Shown piece after piece: positions 1-7,272 of a DNA stretch of 64,000 bases (within the stretch, counting starts at the first letter, position 1; the number at the start of each line of letters is the position of its first letter). Both the position numbers and the translations under genes were made by a program. The notes below the pieces were generated by a model. That model ran no database searches. It was not told the DNA's origin and was given only the letters and a program-made list of their open reading frames with translations. The DNA comes from Halieaceae bacterium (GTDB taxonomy: Bacteria > Pseudomonadota > Gammaproteobacteria > Pseudomonadales > Halieaceae): contig CACMGJ010000008.1 in the NCBI GenBank assembly GCA_902613175.1, positions 1-64,000 of the forward strand, read 5' to 3'.

Positions 1-594
1 ATCTTCTGCGCCTGTGAAGCCCACATACGGTACATGGTAAGCAATAGCTAGTCCCTGAAACCCAGCATCCTTCATTTTTGCCACGTTTTCTCTCTCTTGC
101 GCCGCAACTTGTTCAAGCGTCACATCCTCATTGAGAGTGCATCTAGAGAATTGGGTTGGTCGTTTCGCATCACGCAGATCCGCCTCCATTGGAATACGGG
201 CAACTAGATTAAAAAACGTGGAGATGGTGTTGCGGCATGTGCCAGCGGCGCCTCCAGTGACTACTTCTGCGGCATTTTCGTAGTTTTTGGCAAACGAGCC
301 CCACTCGTCATACATGGCTTTGCCGTTAGGCCAGGTTCCCCAGGTAATGTAGTCGTATTCAGCATCACCCGCATGCATGGGAGTCATGATTGCTTGCGTG
401 TAGTGAGTGCCCTCTTTCTTTGAGAATTCACCATATGCTTTGCTTTGCGCTTTGACATCAGCCATGGTTTTGCCCTCATTTAGAGAGCAATAAAAAAACT
501 CAGATCGCATTTCTCCCATATCCTGAGCTATTGCAGTCATCGCCGCTATCGATATCAAGCCGCTAACCAACGAAGATAGACTACTTATTTTCAT
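1..594 (-). CDS. Secreted protein with repeated Cys-GKT domain (3' part outside window)
   Basis: The frame is open from an ATG at 594 to the window edge (198 codons seen), so the C-terminus is missing. The first 24 residues form a signal peptide (MKISSLSSLV...AMTAIAQ). The mature part starts with a domain bearing FYCSLNEGKT, then a YDYITWGTW segment and a second Cys (GTCRNT). A second copy begins near residue 148 with RCTLNEDVTLEQV. The same pattern, with WVCNYQDGKT and VDCHG, occurs in the single-domain gene at 5988-6401, so the two are paralogous. Spacing and length suggest a small alpha/beta-barrel (NIPSNAP/ABM-like) fold, but that is inference. The product is probably periplasmic or exported and its function is unknown. 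I do not know the family by name. Confidence 0.8.
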   Translation of the reverse strand, partial: MKISSLSSLVSGLISIAAMTAIAQDMGEMRSEFFYCSLNEGKTMADVKAQSKAYGEFSKKEGTHYTQAIMTPMHAGDAEYDYITWGTWPNGKAMYDEWGSFAKNYENAAEVVTGGAAGTCRNTISTFFNLVARIPMEADLRDAKRPTQFSRCTLNEDVTLEQVAAQERENVAKMKDAGFQGLAIAYHVPYVGFTGAED

Positions 595-1010
595 TTTTTT
601 CCCCTTTTTTTGTAGTTTGAAGGCCGCGATAAAGCAACAGCTAACGACACGTTACTGGACAAAAGTGACATTCAAGCTACAGACTTATTCTGTATTTGGC
701 GGGTAACTACTGCTATCGGATAGATACGATAGCCCCCCGGGGGGTGCTGGGTTAAGTGACTTTTAAGGAAACGGGCAGGGTATTGCTAGAGTTCGGGATG
801 ATAAACCGCACAAATCTTTGCAAATTAAAAATATCAATAAAATCAATGATTGATAAATTTATCGATTTCTCAATGCGCGTGCAGTGTAGGGCAAAGTGTT
901 GACCAATGTTACGTATAATCAAATATTTATAACGATCAACGGATTCCGTTTGCTCCGCCATTACTTCATTTTATTGGGTTTCGATGCGTTGTACCTGACC
1001 TACTAATCAA
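595..1010. other. Non-coding gap with repeat copy 1
   Basis: AT-rich stretch between two minus-strand genes. It holds the upstream region of the gene at 1-594 and copy 1 of the intergenic repeat (691-744). A 69-codon minus-strand frame at 752-961 is low-complexity, starts without a ribosome binding site and is not called. Nothing else is recognisable. Confidence 0.5.
691..744 (+). repeat. Intergenic repeat, copy 1
   Basis: Core of a family seen four times (also 2421-2473, 3189-3235, 4906-4956). The shared order is a TGTATTTGGC-like start, GGTAACTACTGC, a hairpin and then a C-run/G-run. In this copy the hairpin is perfect (GCTATCG at 712-718 pairs with CGATAGC at 727-733) and is followed by CCCCCCGGGGGG. 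Its orientation is the same as the other three copies. It is not a recognised riboswitch or attC site. Confidence 0.75.
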
Positions 1011-1475
1011 CTAAGAGCAGTTAAATAGTGAGTTTGTTACCACCCCGAGGGGGTACTTTAAGCCCACACTACAATCAAAAGTATCTATCAGGGCGTTGCA
1101 GTCCAAAGCAACCGCAAGGCTCTCTGCGTTATCTGGATTTTCATGCAAAGAGGAAATGACCACCTCTAGGATCTCTTTTCTCGATGCCTCACTCGGCATG
1201 CAGTACTCACCGCCATTCAGGCCGCCAGAGGCTTCCCAGTGTTGATGATCGAGGGCATCTGCCACGCCCACGATATAGCCAACACATCCACCAGACTCCC
1301 ACGCCTCACCGGCATCAGCGGTGTCCTCGCTGACTGAAGCGCACAGACCAGCGAGAAAGCTACCAGTTATGTATTCCGCTCTAGCTTCGAGACTAAACAC
1401 CCACGCCACCAGACCAATGCCCAACAAGACTTCAATACGCATGACGTTAAGGAGTGTTTTAGCGATATGGTTCAT
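1011..1475 (-). CDS. Rap1a/Tai-like (immunity-type) secreted protein
   Basis: 154 residues with an N-terminal signal or anchor segment (about residues 13-33, ending LEARA). The mature part shows the Rap1a/Tai order: an early Cys, GGCVGYIVGVADALD, then YCMPSEASRKEILEVVISSL, and a late Cys pair. In this family the Cys residues form disulfides, and characterised members (Serratia Rap1a, Agrobacterium Tai) are periplasmic immunity proteins against type VI amidase effectors. No effector or type VI gene is visible nearby, so immunity is only one possibility, because many genomes carry orphan members. The ATG at 1475 is preceded by a GAGAG stretch, which is better than the ATG at 1442. It lies 26 bp downstream of a small membrane-protein gene and may be co-transcribed with it. 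Confidence 0.65.
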   Translation of the reverse strand: MNHIAKTLLNVMRIEVLLGIGLVAWVFSLEARAEYITGSFLAGLCASVSEDTADAGEAWESGGCVGYIVGVADALDHQHWEASGGLNGGEYCMPSEASRKEILEVVISSLHENPDNAESLAVALDCNALIDTFDCSVGLKYPLGVVTNSLFNCS

Positions 1476-1500
1476 AGGTTATCTCTCATCGACACACCTC

Positions 1501-1722
1501 TCACTCTTCGTTTTTCTTCCACATCGGGTGCATTGCGAGACGGGTAGTGGCAAGCAAAAATAATAAAAGCGCGAGATTCCCCATCCACATCTCACCTGTT
1601 CGGTATTCACCGACATACAAACCTACTGTCACGAGAATAGAGAACCAGAACTCGTACTTGATGGTGAAATTCCAAACTGATTTCAAAATCTTTCTTCTAA
1701 TTAAAGGGGCTCTTTTCGTCAT
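1501..1722 (-). CDS. Small two-helix membrane protein
   Basis: 73 residues with a basic N-terminus (MTKRAPLIRRK) and two hydrophobic stretches (about residues 26-38 and 48-60), ending in a charged tail (MWKKNEE). No family is recognised. It lies 26 bp upstream of the Rap1a-like gene on the same strand, suggesting a two-gene unit. The ribosome binding site is weak. It could be a real small membrane protein or a chance frame; the alternating hydrophobic segments and charged termini favour a real gene. Confidence 0.5.
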   Translation of the reverse strand: MTKRAPLIRRKILKSVWNFTIKYEFWFSILVTVGLYVGEYRTGEMWMGNLALLLFLLATTRLAMHPMWKKNEE

Positions 1723-1931
1723 TGAAGCTCAAAGACCAGAAACTGGCAAATCTGAAGATATGTGTGCCCATGCAGGAGCTCACACCACCAATCATAAGCC
1801 CCTGATTTTATTTATTTTTTGTCGTCTTTTCTTCGCTGAAACGTAGGTTTTGTGCGGGTCTTGAGGATATCGCCGTTCTAGTTTTTTCTACTTATTTCTC
1901 CGGACTGACTGCGTAAAATCTGAAGCTAATG

Positions 1932-1945
1932 TGACACGGGTGTCA
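1932..1945. promoter_or_regulatory. Inverted repeat, possible operator
   Basis: TGACAC-GG-GTGTCA, two 6-bp arms with a 2-bp spacer, 72 bp upstream of the ATG at 2017. Size and position fit a dimeric regulator site. No matching regulator is encoded nearby. Confidence 0.35.
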
Positions 1946-2016
1946 TTAACTATGTTTTTGTTGATGAGAACTGCTATCGTGAACGTTCAATTTTAATCAA
2001 GCGGTAGGGTATAACG

Positions 2017-2211
2017 ATGATGCACTCAGAGCTTGGTTACCGATTACTGAAGGCGGAACGGGTTAGCCTGGAAAAGCACATTATTTGGTCATTATCCCGT
2101 TGGCGGATCTACGGCGATGGAGCTGACTACAAAAGAGGCATGGTCAGCTTAGATCAATTGGCGCTATTGAAGTCGCTTGACGCAATGCGTGAGGATCTTG
2201 CGCTTTCATGA
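2017..2211 (+). CDS. Small hypothetical protein
   Basis: 64 residues (MMHSELGYRLL...), soluble, with a basic helix-rich first half. An AGGG-containing stretch lies about 10 bases before the ATG, and an inverted repeat lies upstream. I do not recognise it and no motif is visible. It stands alone between non-coding stretches, with repeat copy 2 some 200 bp downstream. The amino-acid composition is balanced and the start context reasonable, so it is more likely real than not. Confidence 0.5.
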   Translation: MMHSELGYRLLKAERVSLEKHIIWSLSRWRIYGDGADYKRGMVSLDQLALLKSLDAMREDLALS

Positions 2212-2268
2212 TTCGCTATTTATTAGAGCTGGCAAATAACTTTGACTGTGAGGCAACTGCCGTGCCAC

Positions 2269-2373
2269 CTATTTGCTTTCGTCAGATTGTTTCGCCCGCT
2301 TCTTTCTTACCTTCATAAAGAAATAGACATTTGCTAAAAGTAACAAACCGAAAAGTATAAAAATTGACACCAT
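2269..2373 (-). CDS. Putative 34-residue single-pass membrane peptide
   Basis: An ATG at 2373 opens a 34-codon frame with a hydrophobic helix at residues 3-20 (ILFGLLLLANVYFF region) followed by a strongly basic tail (KVRKKRAK). This is the classic inside-positive layout of bacterial small membrane proteins. The ribosome binding site is poor, so translation is unproven. Confidence 0.35.
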   Translation of the reverse strand: MVSIFILFGLLLLANVYFFMKVRKKRAKQSDESK

Positions 2374-2420
2374 GCCCCGAGTGTACCGGAGAACCTTTGC
2401 GGATTTAAATTACCCTCTAA

Positions 2421-2473
2421 CGTATCTGCCAGGTAACTACTGCTTTCGGATCAGTGCGATGGCCCCCCCGGGG
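2421..2473 (+). repeat. Intergenic repeat, copy 2
   Basis: CGTATCTGCC-AGGTAACTACTGC-TTTCGGATCAGTGCGATGG followed by C7G4. The hairpin is retained with one U.G wobble and one mismatch relative to copy 1. It lies between a plus-strand gene and a convergent minus-strand gene. Confidence 0.75.
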
Positions 2474-2501
2474 AGGCGGAACCAAGGATATATAAAGATG
2501 C

Positions 2502-2936
2502 TTACTTCACGATATATGCATCATGAGTTAATTCTCCGGTAGCGGCATCGAAAACAATTTTATCTAGATTTTGTGTGCCATCATTGATTTTGAAGAAGAT
2601 GTGCATTGTGAAGCGCGTCCCGTCTCGATAGTAAGCTCCCGTGCCAGACCCTGATGCAAGTGTTCCATCCTGCAAAGCGCCTCGGCCTTCTCCAAGTACA
2701 GTACCTTGCATCCCATCGGCATCAGCGGTGAGCGTATAGGTGGTGTAAACCCGACCATACTTTCCCATGTTCCCCGTAGCAGTAATCACACCACCGCCTT
2801 TGGTAAGGTTGATGGATGTAATTGTCATAGGTGCGCTATCCTGACGTGGCTCAAATGACAGGTTCTGGGCATGGTCGTCGGCAAGTACGTGGCTCGTGCC
2901 AAAAATCAAAACTACTGCAATCAAAAACGCTTTCAT
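2502..2936 (-). CDS. Secreted hypothetical protein
   Basis: 144 residues from the ATG at 2936, which is preceded by GGAGAAG at good spacing. The longer in-frame start at 2987 lacks this. Signal peptide at residues 1-19 (MKAFLIAVVLIFGTSHVLA). The mature part is beta-rich and full of Gly and Thr (TKGGGVITATGNMGKYGRVYT, GTLASGSGTGAYYRDGT). This resembles small lipocalin- or jelly-roll-like secreted proteins, but no catalytic motif is visible and I do not recognise the family. Repeat copy 2 lies just downstream of its stop. Confidence 0.7.
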   Translation of the reverse strand: MKAFLIAVVLIFGTSHVLADDHAQNLSFEPRQDSAPMTITSINLTKGGGVITATGNMGKYGRVYTTYTLTADADGMQGTVLGEGRGALQDGTLASGSGTGAYYRDGTRFTMHIFFKINDGTQNLDKIVFDAATGELTHDAYIVK

Positions 2937-3106
2937 TGTGACTTCTCCAGTAAGACAAAGGGAATGTTGCCAGTTCAAGGCTACCACAACAAAAACCCGA
3001 AAAGTGCTTCGCCGCGCTTTACTAGATAAACGAGACAGCCCCTATCAGTGTGTTGAAACTCTTGTAAAAGCGTTACTGTGTAGTGAACGCGGATATTTAA
3101 GTTTGG

Positions 3107-3235
3107 GGAAGAAGTAGGCTTAAAGATCTACAGCAGGAAGAAAGGAACTAAGACGGGGAGACTCGTCTTTTTTTTCGTCACCCTCTAATGTATTTGGCAG
3201 GTAACTGCAGCCGACGGATAAATGCGATAGCCTGC
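3107..3235 (+). repeat. Intergenic repeat, copy 3 (long form)
   Basis: The core at 3189-3235 matches the other copies as far as GGTAACT, and its hairpin has diverged (GCAG...CTGC). About 80 bases to the left, starting GGAAGAAGTAGGCT, also align with the left side of copy 4 (4827-4956), so copies 3 and 4 share a unit of about 130 bp while copies 1 and 2 carry only the core. Confidence 0.7.
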
Positions 3236-3332
3236 AATTTACTACAACGTAAAAATTTATCGACAGAATCCGTGAGGCGGCCTGACCGTCTATACTTGTC
3301 AAATACAAGCGATTTGAACAAGAGTGTTGCGA

Positions 3333-4592
3333 ATGAAATTGTTTCTTGACAGGTATCTAACAGCGCTTTTTTTTTCGTTCAGTGCATTCCTCATAAACAT
3401 GCAGGTAACGTCTGCGCAGGTTGCTGAGCCAACGTTTTGCAATAATCAAAACACCGAGGGGTATCAAAGGATCGACGAGAATGGAGTGGGAAGAGAATAC
3501 ATCCTATACCCTCCGACCCTCGAATCGCCGGACACCCCGTCAGCGCTGGTAATTAATTTCCATGGCTATGGTGACTGTGCCAACACTTATGCCGAGGACA
3601 TAGGAAACTTTTACGGGCTGAATAATCTAGCTGATGACGAGGGCTTTTTAGTCGCCTATCCCCAAGCGATGATTCGAGAGAAAGGTGATCCTTACTGGGA
3701 GCCAGGCGACGTTGGACCGGATATAGCAATCAACGATGTTATGTTTGTTCGGCGCCTCGTTTCTGATGTTGCCAATAAGATACAAATGGATATTGAAAAA
3801 ACGTTTGCTGTTGGATTCTCAAATGGGGGAATGATGGCATACGACTTGGCGTGCACAGCGGCAGATGTTTTTGACTCTGTGGCGATCATGTCTGGAGTTA
3901 GGCTCGATGGTGCATGCGATGACTCGATATCGAAGTCGATCCTTCATTTTCATGGAAGCGACGACTCCGTAATCCCGCTTGATGGGAGTGGCGACTTTCC
4001 GTCTGTTTACAGCTCCATAGATTTTTGGGTCGAGCAAAATCAGATACCGGAGGGCTCACAAATTTCATCAGTATTAAATGGTGGTGACGTGACCTTGGAG
4101 CGTCATGTTGGAGGAAGAGAGGGCACGGAGGTCAACCTGTATGTGATCAACGCCGAATTCGATAAGCCGGCAGGTCACTCTTGGTTTTCTGCCGAGATCG
4201 AGGGTAGAACTCCGAATCAAATCATTTGGGAATTGTTCTCCGACTCAACAAGTTCATCCCCCTCTATGGAAGCGGTTCCAGTGGATCTCGACACAGTAAA
4301 TTTCCGCGAGGGTGATGGCGATAGTGTAGTGCTCGCTTTTGATTTGTTCGGTGATATCGACGGGCGACTTGATGGGATATCAATCATGGCGACAGGCGAA
4401 CTCGATGATGTAAGAGATATTGGGTTGGTGAAGGTGCACCTAGATGAAAATAACAATCTAGTTGCTGATTCGACAGAGTTTTTGGGCCAAAGCACCTACA
4501 CGGAAGACGATGGCGTTATTAATTTCGGTTTTGCGAATCCTGTATTCACTGAGGGCGAGACGGTCCGCATCCTAATAACCTACGAGCTCTAA
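3333..4592 (+). CDS. PHB-depolymerase/LpqC-family secreted esterase
   Basis: 419 residues from the ATG at 3333; a GTG nine bases earlier is possible. It has a signal peptide (about residues 1-28, ending TSAQ) and an alpha/beta-hydrolase fold like polyhydroxybutyrate depolymerases and feruloyl esterases. The oxyanion segment is NFHGYGDC, the nucleophile elbow GFSNGGMM, the acid in HFHGSDDSVIP and the catalytic His in AGHSWF. After the catalytic domain (about 300 residues) comes an extra beta-type C-terminal domain rich in Asp and Glu (NFREGDGDSVVLAFDL...), with no family recognised. The substrate cannot be read from sequence; an extracellular or periplasmic ester or polyester is likely. It is flanked by repeat copies 3 and 4. 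Confidence 0.8.
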   Translation: MKLFLDRYLTALFFSFSAFLINMQVTSAQVAEPTFCNNQNTEGYQRIDENGVGREYILYPPTLESPDTPSALVINFHGYGDCANTYAEDIGNFYGLNNLADDEGFLVAYPQAMIREKGDPYWEPGDVGPDIAINDVMFVRRLVSDVANKIQMDIEKTFAVGFSNGGMMAYDLACTAADVFDSVAIMSGVRLDGACDDSISKSILHFHGSDDSVIPLDGSGDFPSVYSSIDFWVEQNQIPEGSQISSVLNGGDVTLERHVGGREGTEVNLYVINAEFDKPAGHSWFSAEIEGRTPNQIIWELFSDSTSSSPSMEAVPVDLDTVNFREGDGDSVVLAFDLFGDIDGRLDGISIMATGELDDVRDIGLVKVHLDENNNLVADSTEFLGQSTYTEDDGVINFGFANPVFTEGETVRILITYEL

Positions 4593-5031
4593 GTAAGCCC
4601 GTCAGCCCAGTCAGTGTTATATCCAGTTTCTCGTGGCGGCAGTCGAATTATTATGACTTTTTAGCCATGTGCCGAAAGTGATGTTTGTGGCGCCTGTAAG
4701 TGTCACTCTTCGCGGGTCAATTTATAAACCAGCGAACTATGATTGTATGTCTAGGGCAATCGCGGTATTACGACTTAAACCCTTGTTAATCAGTTATGGT
4801 AGTTCCCGAGAGCATCTGAGTTCTGAGGAAGAAGTAGGCTGAGAGACCAAGAACAGGAGGAAATAAAGTGAGATGCGAAAGTCGTTTTTAATTATCACCG
4901 TCTCATGTATCTGGCAGGTAACTACTGCTATCGGATCAATACGATGGACCCCCCGGATTACAAGTAAAGCGGGTCTATAGCGGTCTCACTGATATCGCCG
5001 ACGTCCTGGCGGCCGATCGCCAGATAAGTTG
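4593..5031. other. Non-coding gap with repeat copy 4
   Basis: About 440 bases between the esterase gene and the candidate small RNA. It contains repeat copy 4 (4827-4956) and no convincing coding frame. Confidence 0.5.
4827..4956 (+). repeat. Intergenic repeat, copy 4 (long form)
   Basis: Left part from GGAAGAAGTAGGCT aligns with copy 3. The core 4906-4956 has GGTAACTACTGCTATCGG and ends GACCCCCCGG. The hairpin pairs GCTATCG with CGATGGA, one U.G wobble keeping the stem, which suggests the structure rather than the exact bases is conserved. Confidence 0.75.
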
Positions 5032-5055
5032 AAAAAAAACAGAGCGGATGCTCTG
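5032..5055 (-). terminator. Strong intrinsic terminator of the small RNA
   Basis: On the minus strand CAGAGC-ATCC-GCTCTG is followed by eight T. On the plus strand the same stem is followed by a weaker CTTTTATT, so it could act in both directions. Confidence 0.8.
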
Positions 5056-5246
5056 CTTTTATTCGAGTTCCTCAGGCGTCTGAAGTGGGACTTTTCTTCA
5101 GCTCCTCGGACGCTATCCCTCCGTCCTCGGTGGGCAACAAAGCGCTTTCTATGCCGGCCCTCTGTCACGCTTTCTACCTGAGTACTCTTCTGTCGGCTTC
5201 CCTCTCGCTCCCGTCTGCAGTTGGTCACTCGTCAGTCGCCGCCAGC
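5032..5246 (-). ncRNA. Candidate small RNA with multiple GGA motifs (Csr/Rsm-like)
   Basis: A sigma-70 promoter (TTGACA, 17-bp spacer, TTTACT at 5253-5281) and a strong terminator frame a transcript of about 215 nt. It is more GC-rich than its surroundings and has no credible reading frame. Seven GGA triplets are visible, several as ANGGA and some in predicted loops, for example the GGACG...CGTCC hairpin whose loop holds AGGGA. There is also a CTGAAG...CTTCAG hairpin. Many GGA motifs in short hairpins are the hallmark of the CsrB/RsmZ RNAs that sequester CsrA. The Csr assignment is inference. An unrelated sRNA is the alternative; 6S, tmRNA and RNase P signatures are absent. Confidence 0.55.
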
Positions 5247-5252
5247 ACCCCC

Positions 5253-5281
5253 AGTAAAGAACATCTCTAAAACACTGTCAA
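5253..5281 (-). promoter_or_regulatory. Sigma-70 promoter of the small RNA
   Basis: Minus strand: perfect -35 TTGACA (5276-5281), exactly 17 bases of spacer, -10 TTTACT (5253-5258), with a run of G at the expected start near 5246. An AT-rich stretch upstream may act as an UP element. Confidence 0.7.
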
Positions 5282-5290
5282 TACTTTTTT

Positions 5291-5304
5291 TGTAAATATT
5301 TACA
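5291..5304. promoter_or_regulatory. Perfect palindrome upstream of the small-RNA promoter
   Basis: TGTAAATATTTACA, a perfect 14-bp palindrome centred about 51 bases upstream of the predicted RNA start. Half-sites TGTAA/TTACA resemble those of the GacA/UvrY box (TGTAAG-N6-CTTACA) and of TyrR boxes, but the spacing is shorter. Likely an activator or repressor site. Confidence 0.45.
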
Positions 5305-5508
5305 TTTTTGGCTTGCTCACTCGAGATGCTAAATTTACGGGGGTGAATGTTTTTTCCCTAGCCTGCACAAATGGAATTTCTGTGGGGTAAATCCTGGTGT
5401 GGTGTAGAGAGATTTTAAAGTGTGATTGCTAAGATGAGTTCTCAGCTGGCATTAACTTAAATGCGTTAGTTACTGTACCTTTTGTTTAGTTGGTTCGTTG
5501 GAGCGTAT

Positions 5509-5775
5509 ATGAAGCGATTACTTTCAGGGGTTCTGGCTTGGTGGGCTTTCCTACATTTGGTTTGGATGGCATCGACCTTTTTGCTTTTTGGCGTGCTCGT
5601 CATATCCGACGACAATCCTTTGCAAGCTATGTTTGAGTGGCTTTACGATGCCTACGCTTTTGGTGTGTTTCAAATGCGGGGCTGGGTAATCCTCGGTTTC
5701 GCCCCCGGCTGCTGGTTGCTTAACTACGTACTCACTGGAACCTTCCGATTTTTACCCTGGAAGCCCGCCACTTGA
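5509..5775 (+). CDS. Small membrane protein
   Basis: 88 residues from the ATG at 5509, which has GGAG five bases upstream; a TTG further upstream is less likely. Two strongly hydrophobic segments (residues about 8-35 and 58-75) rich in Trp and Phe flank a short acidic loop (SDDNPLQ). The C-terminus is basic (RFLPWKPAT). No family is recognised. It stands alone, 200 bp before the next gene. Confidence 0.6.
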   Translation: MKRLLSGVLAWWAFLHLVWMASTFLLFGVLVISDDNPLQAMFEWLYDAYAFGVFQMRGWVILGFAPGCWLLNYVLTGTFRFLPWKPAT

Positions 5776-5987
5776 CTATCATGTAAAGGGTTTCATTCGA
5801 GGGGCGTGGAGGCAAACAACTCCCCGAAAAGTGAGCCTTGGGCACTAGGCTCAGAGCTTCACATAATCTAGTAGGAATTTTTTTGTTTGCTTTTGATCTG
5901 CGTGGCTTATGTTTGTCTGTGGAGCAGGACTTACTGCATGGCGCGGTAGGGGGCCCAGCCCGATAACCTAATTAAAGGAGCCGCACA

Positions 5988-6401
5988 GTGAAAAAGATTA
6001 GAGATACTGTTTTGGCTTTGACGATTCTAGTAGTGGCACCCCTCGCTAAAGCAGATCAACATGAGCCACCAAGTTCCTCCACCGTAGAACTTTGGGTATG
6101 CAATTACCAGGATGGTAAAACGATTGACGATCTTCGTGATTGGTATAAAGACGTCAACATACTTTCCGATCAAATGAAGAATGGAAAATTTCGATCCTGG
6201 TTATGGACACCATTTTTTGTAAGCGACCTTACGGCCGCTGACGTTGTTGTGGCTACTGCGTTTCCAAGCCTCGAATCGATGGGACAGTCAATGATGGAAT
6301 TTTTTGGTGGAAAAGAGACTGGGGCACTGTTCGCTAGATATCAGACTATCGTCGATTGCCACGGTCGTGAGCTTTGGACCTTAGAAAAAATGCGGAAATG
6401 A
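5988..6401 (+). CDS. Secreted protein, paralogue of the gene at 1-594
   Basis: 137 residues starting at a GTG with AAGGAG eight bases upstream. Signal peptide about residues 1-22 (ends APLAKA). The mature domain opens with WVCNYQDGKTIDDLRDWY and closes with TIVDCHGRELW. Both Cys positions and the GKT-D pattern match the two-domain protein at the left edge of the window. The middle segment (VVVATAFPSLESM) aligns with that protein's YDYITWGTW part. One domain only. It is probably periplasmic, perhaps with a disulfide between the two Cys. Function unknown. Confidence 0.75.
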   Translation: MKKIRDTVLALTILVVAPLAKADQHEPPSSSTVELWVCNYQDGKTIDDLRDWYKDVNILSDQMKNGKFRSWLWTPFFVSDLTAADVVVATAFPSLESMGQSMMEFFGGKETGALFARYQTIVDCHGRELWTLEKMRK

Positions 6402-6423
6402 TGCAGATAGGTAAGACGTCTAT

Positions 6424-6444
6424 AGCCCCCGTATGGGGCTTTCT
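6424..6444 (+). terminator. Probable terminator
   Basis: AGCCCC...GGGGCT hairpin followed by TTCTG, 20 bases after the preceding stop. The short T-run makes it weak. Confidence 0.5.
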
Positions 6445-6688
6445 GTAGACAGAATGTGATCGGAGCCTGACAGCTATCATTTGCGAGAGGGGGACTATCC
6501 TCACTTGGGGGTAGAGAAGTAGCCATAAACAACTTTTTTGCTGCTTACTATAGATTGGCATACGAAACCTTTTAAACAGAATCGCTATTCGAACCCTTGC
6601 CTCTTCGTGATTGAGCGTCCTGGTTCAATTGTTGTATTTAGTTCTACGAATTATGCTTGGGCTACCTCGGTGGATAGCAGGTGGCGAC

Positions 6689-7108
6689 ATGAGAGTACTA
6701 ATACTGGCTACATCTCTTTTCATACAAAGCTGGGGCGTTTTGGCTTATGAGCCGGAGTCTCTATCGGATAGAAGTAACGCTGAAAATGTTACTGTTTTCG
6801 GAGTCTCGTCACCAAGCGGAGGGAGTACATATTCGCGAATTCAAGACGAAATAATGATCTCGCCAACTCAACGTCAGTGGTCTGATTTCAGGAAAGGCTG
6901 TCAGCCACGAGAGTTGAAAGGAATATTAGCTCGTGGCACTGGCCGGGAATTTATTGCGACGGAATGGCTCAGGAAAAACATGCTGCGGTGCTCTAAAACG
7001 GATCTAATATACATAGCAAATAACGTCCAAGATTGGAGCGATTTTGCAATGTATGATGCTATTCACTTGGCCCGCCACTACGCCCAACAAATTAAGGTGC
7101 CAGAATAA
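6689..7108 (+). CDS. Secreted hypothetical protein
   Basis: 139 residues from the ATG at 6689, with an AGGTGG ribosome binding site. Earlier in-frame starts add a Leu-rich stretch without a better site. Signal peptide about residues 1-19 (ends WGVLA). The mature region has two Cys (KGCQPRELKG and LRCSKTD), a Ser/Gly-rich start and an all-helical C-terminal half ending ARHYAQQIKVPE. I do not recognise a family; the two Cys could form a disulfide in the periplasm. Confidence 0.6.
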   Translation: MRVLILATSLFIQSWGVLAYEPESLSDRSNAENVTVFGVSSPSGGSTYSRIQDEIMISPTQRQWSDFRKGCQPRELKGILARGTGREFIATEWLRKNMLRCSKTDLIYIANNVQDWSDFAMYDAIHLARHYAQQIKVPE

Positions 7109-7161
7109 GTTAGTTGGCGCCGCAGGCTACCCTCAACGAGTGAAGTTAGGAGTTGTCTTTT

Positions 7162-7272
7162 TCAGGTCTGCTTGCTTTCTTTCTGGCTTGCGAAAAAACG
7201 CTGGCTAGTGATAAGAAGCCACAAAATTATGAGGACGGTAGATCCTTCAAATAGGCCGAAAAATAGAGTGAC
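7162..7272 (-). other. In-frame transmembrane frame after the cNMP-protein stop
   Basis: Directly after the TAA of the cyclic-nucleotide-binding gene the same frame stays open for 36 codons and encodes a hydrophobic helix (STVLIILWLLITS) and a basic tail (KESKQT). It has no ATG, GTG or upstream TTG start. It could be a decayed C-terminal membrane anchor or chance. Confidence 0.3.

Noticed and set aside
752-961. 69-codon minus-strand frame
   Set aside because: Low-complexity, AT-driven composition, no ribosome binding site, and it begins in the flank of repeat copy 1.
691-4956. Intergenic repeats as integron attC sites
   Set aside because: They lie between small genes, but no RYYYAAC/GTTRRRY core pair is kept across copies, genes lie on both strands, and no integrase is present.
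4986-5228. 80-codon minus-strand frame across the small-RNA region
   Set aside because: It is Arg-rich and reads straight through the strong terminator, so the non-coding RNA explains the region better.
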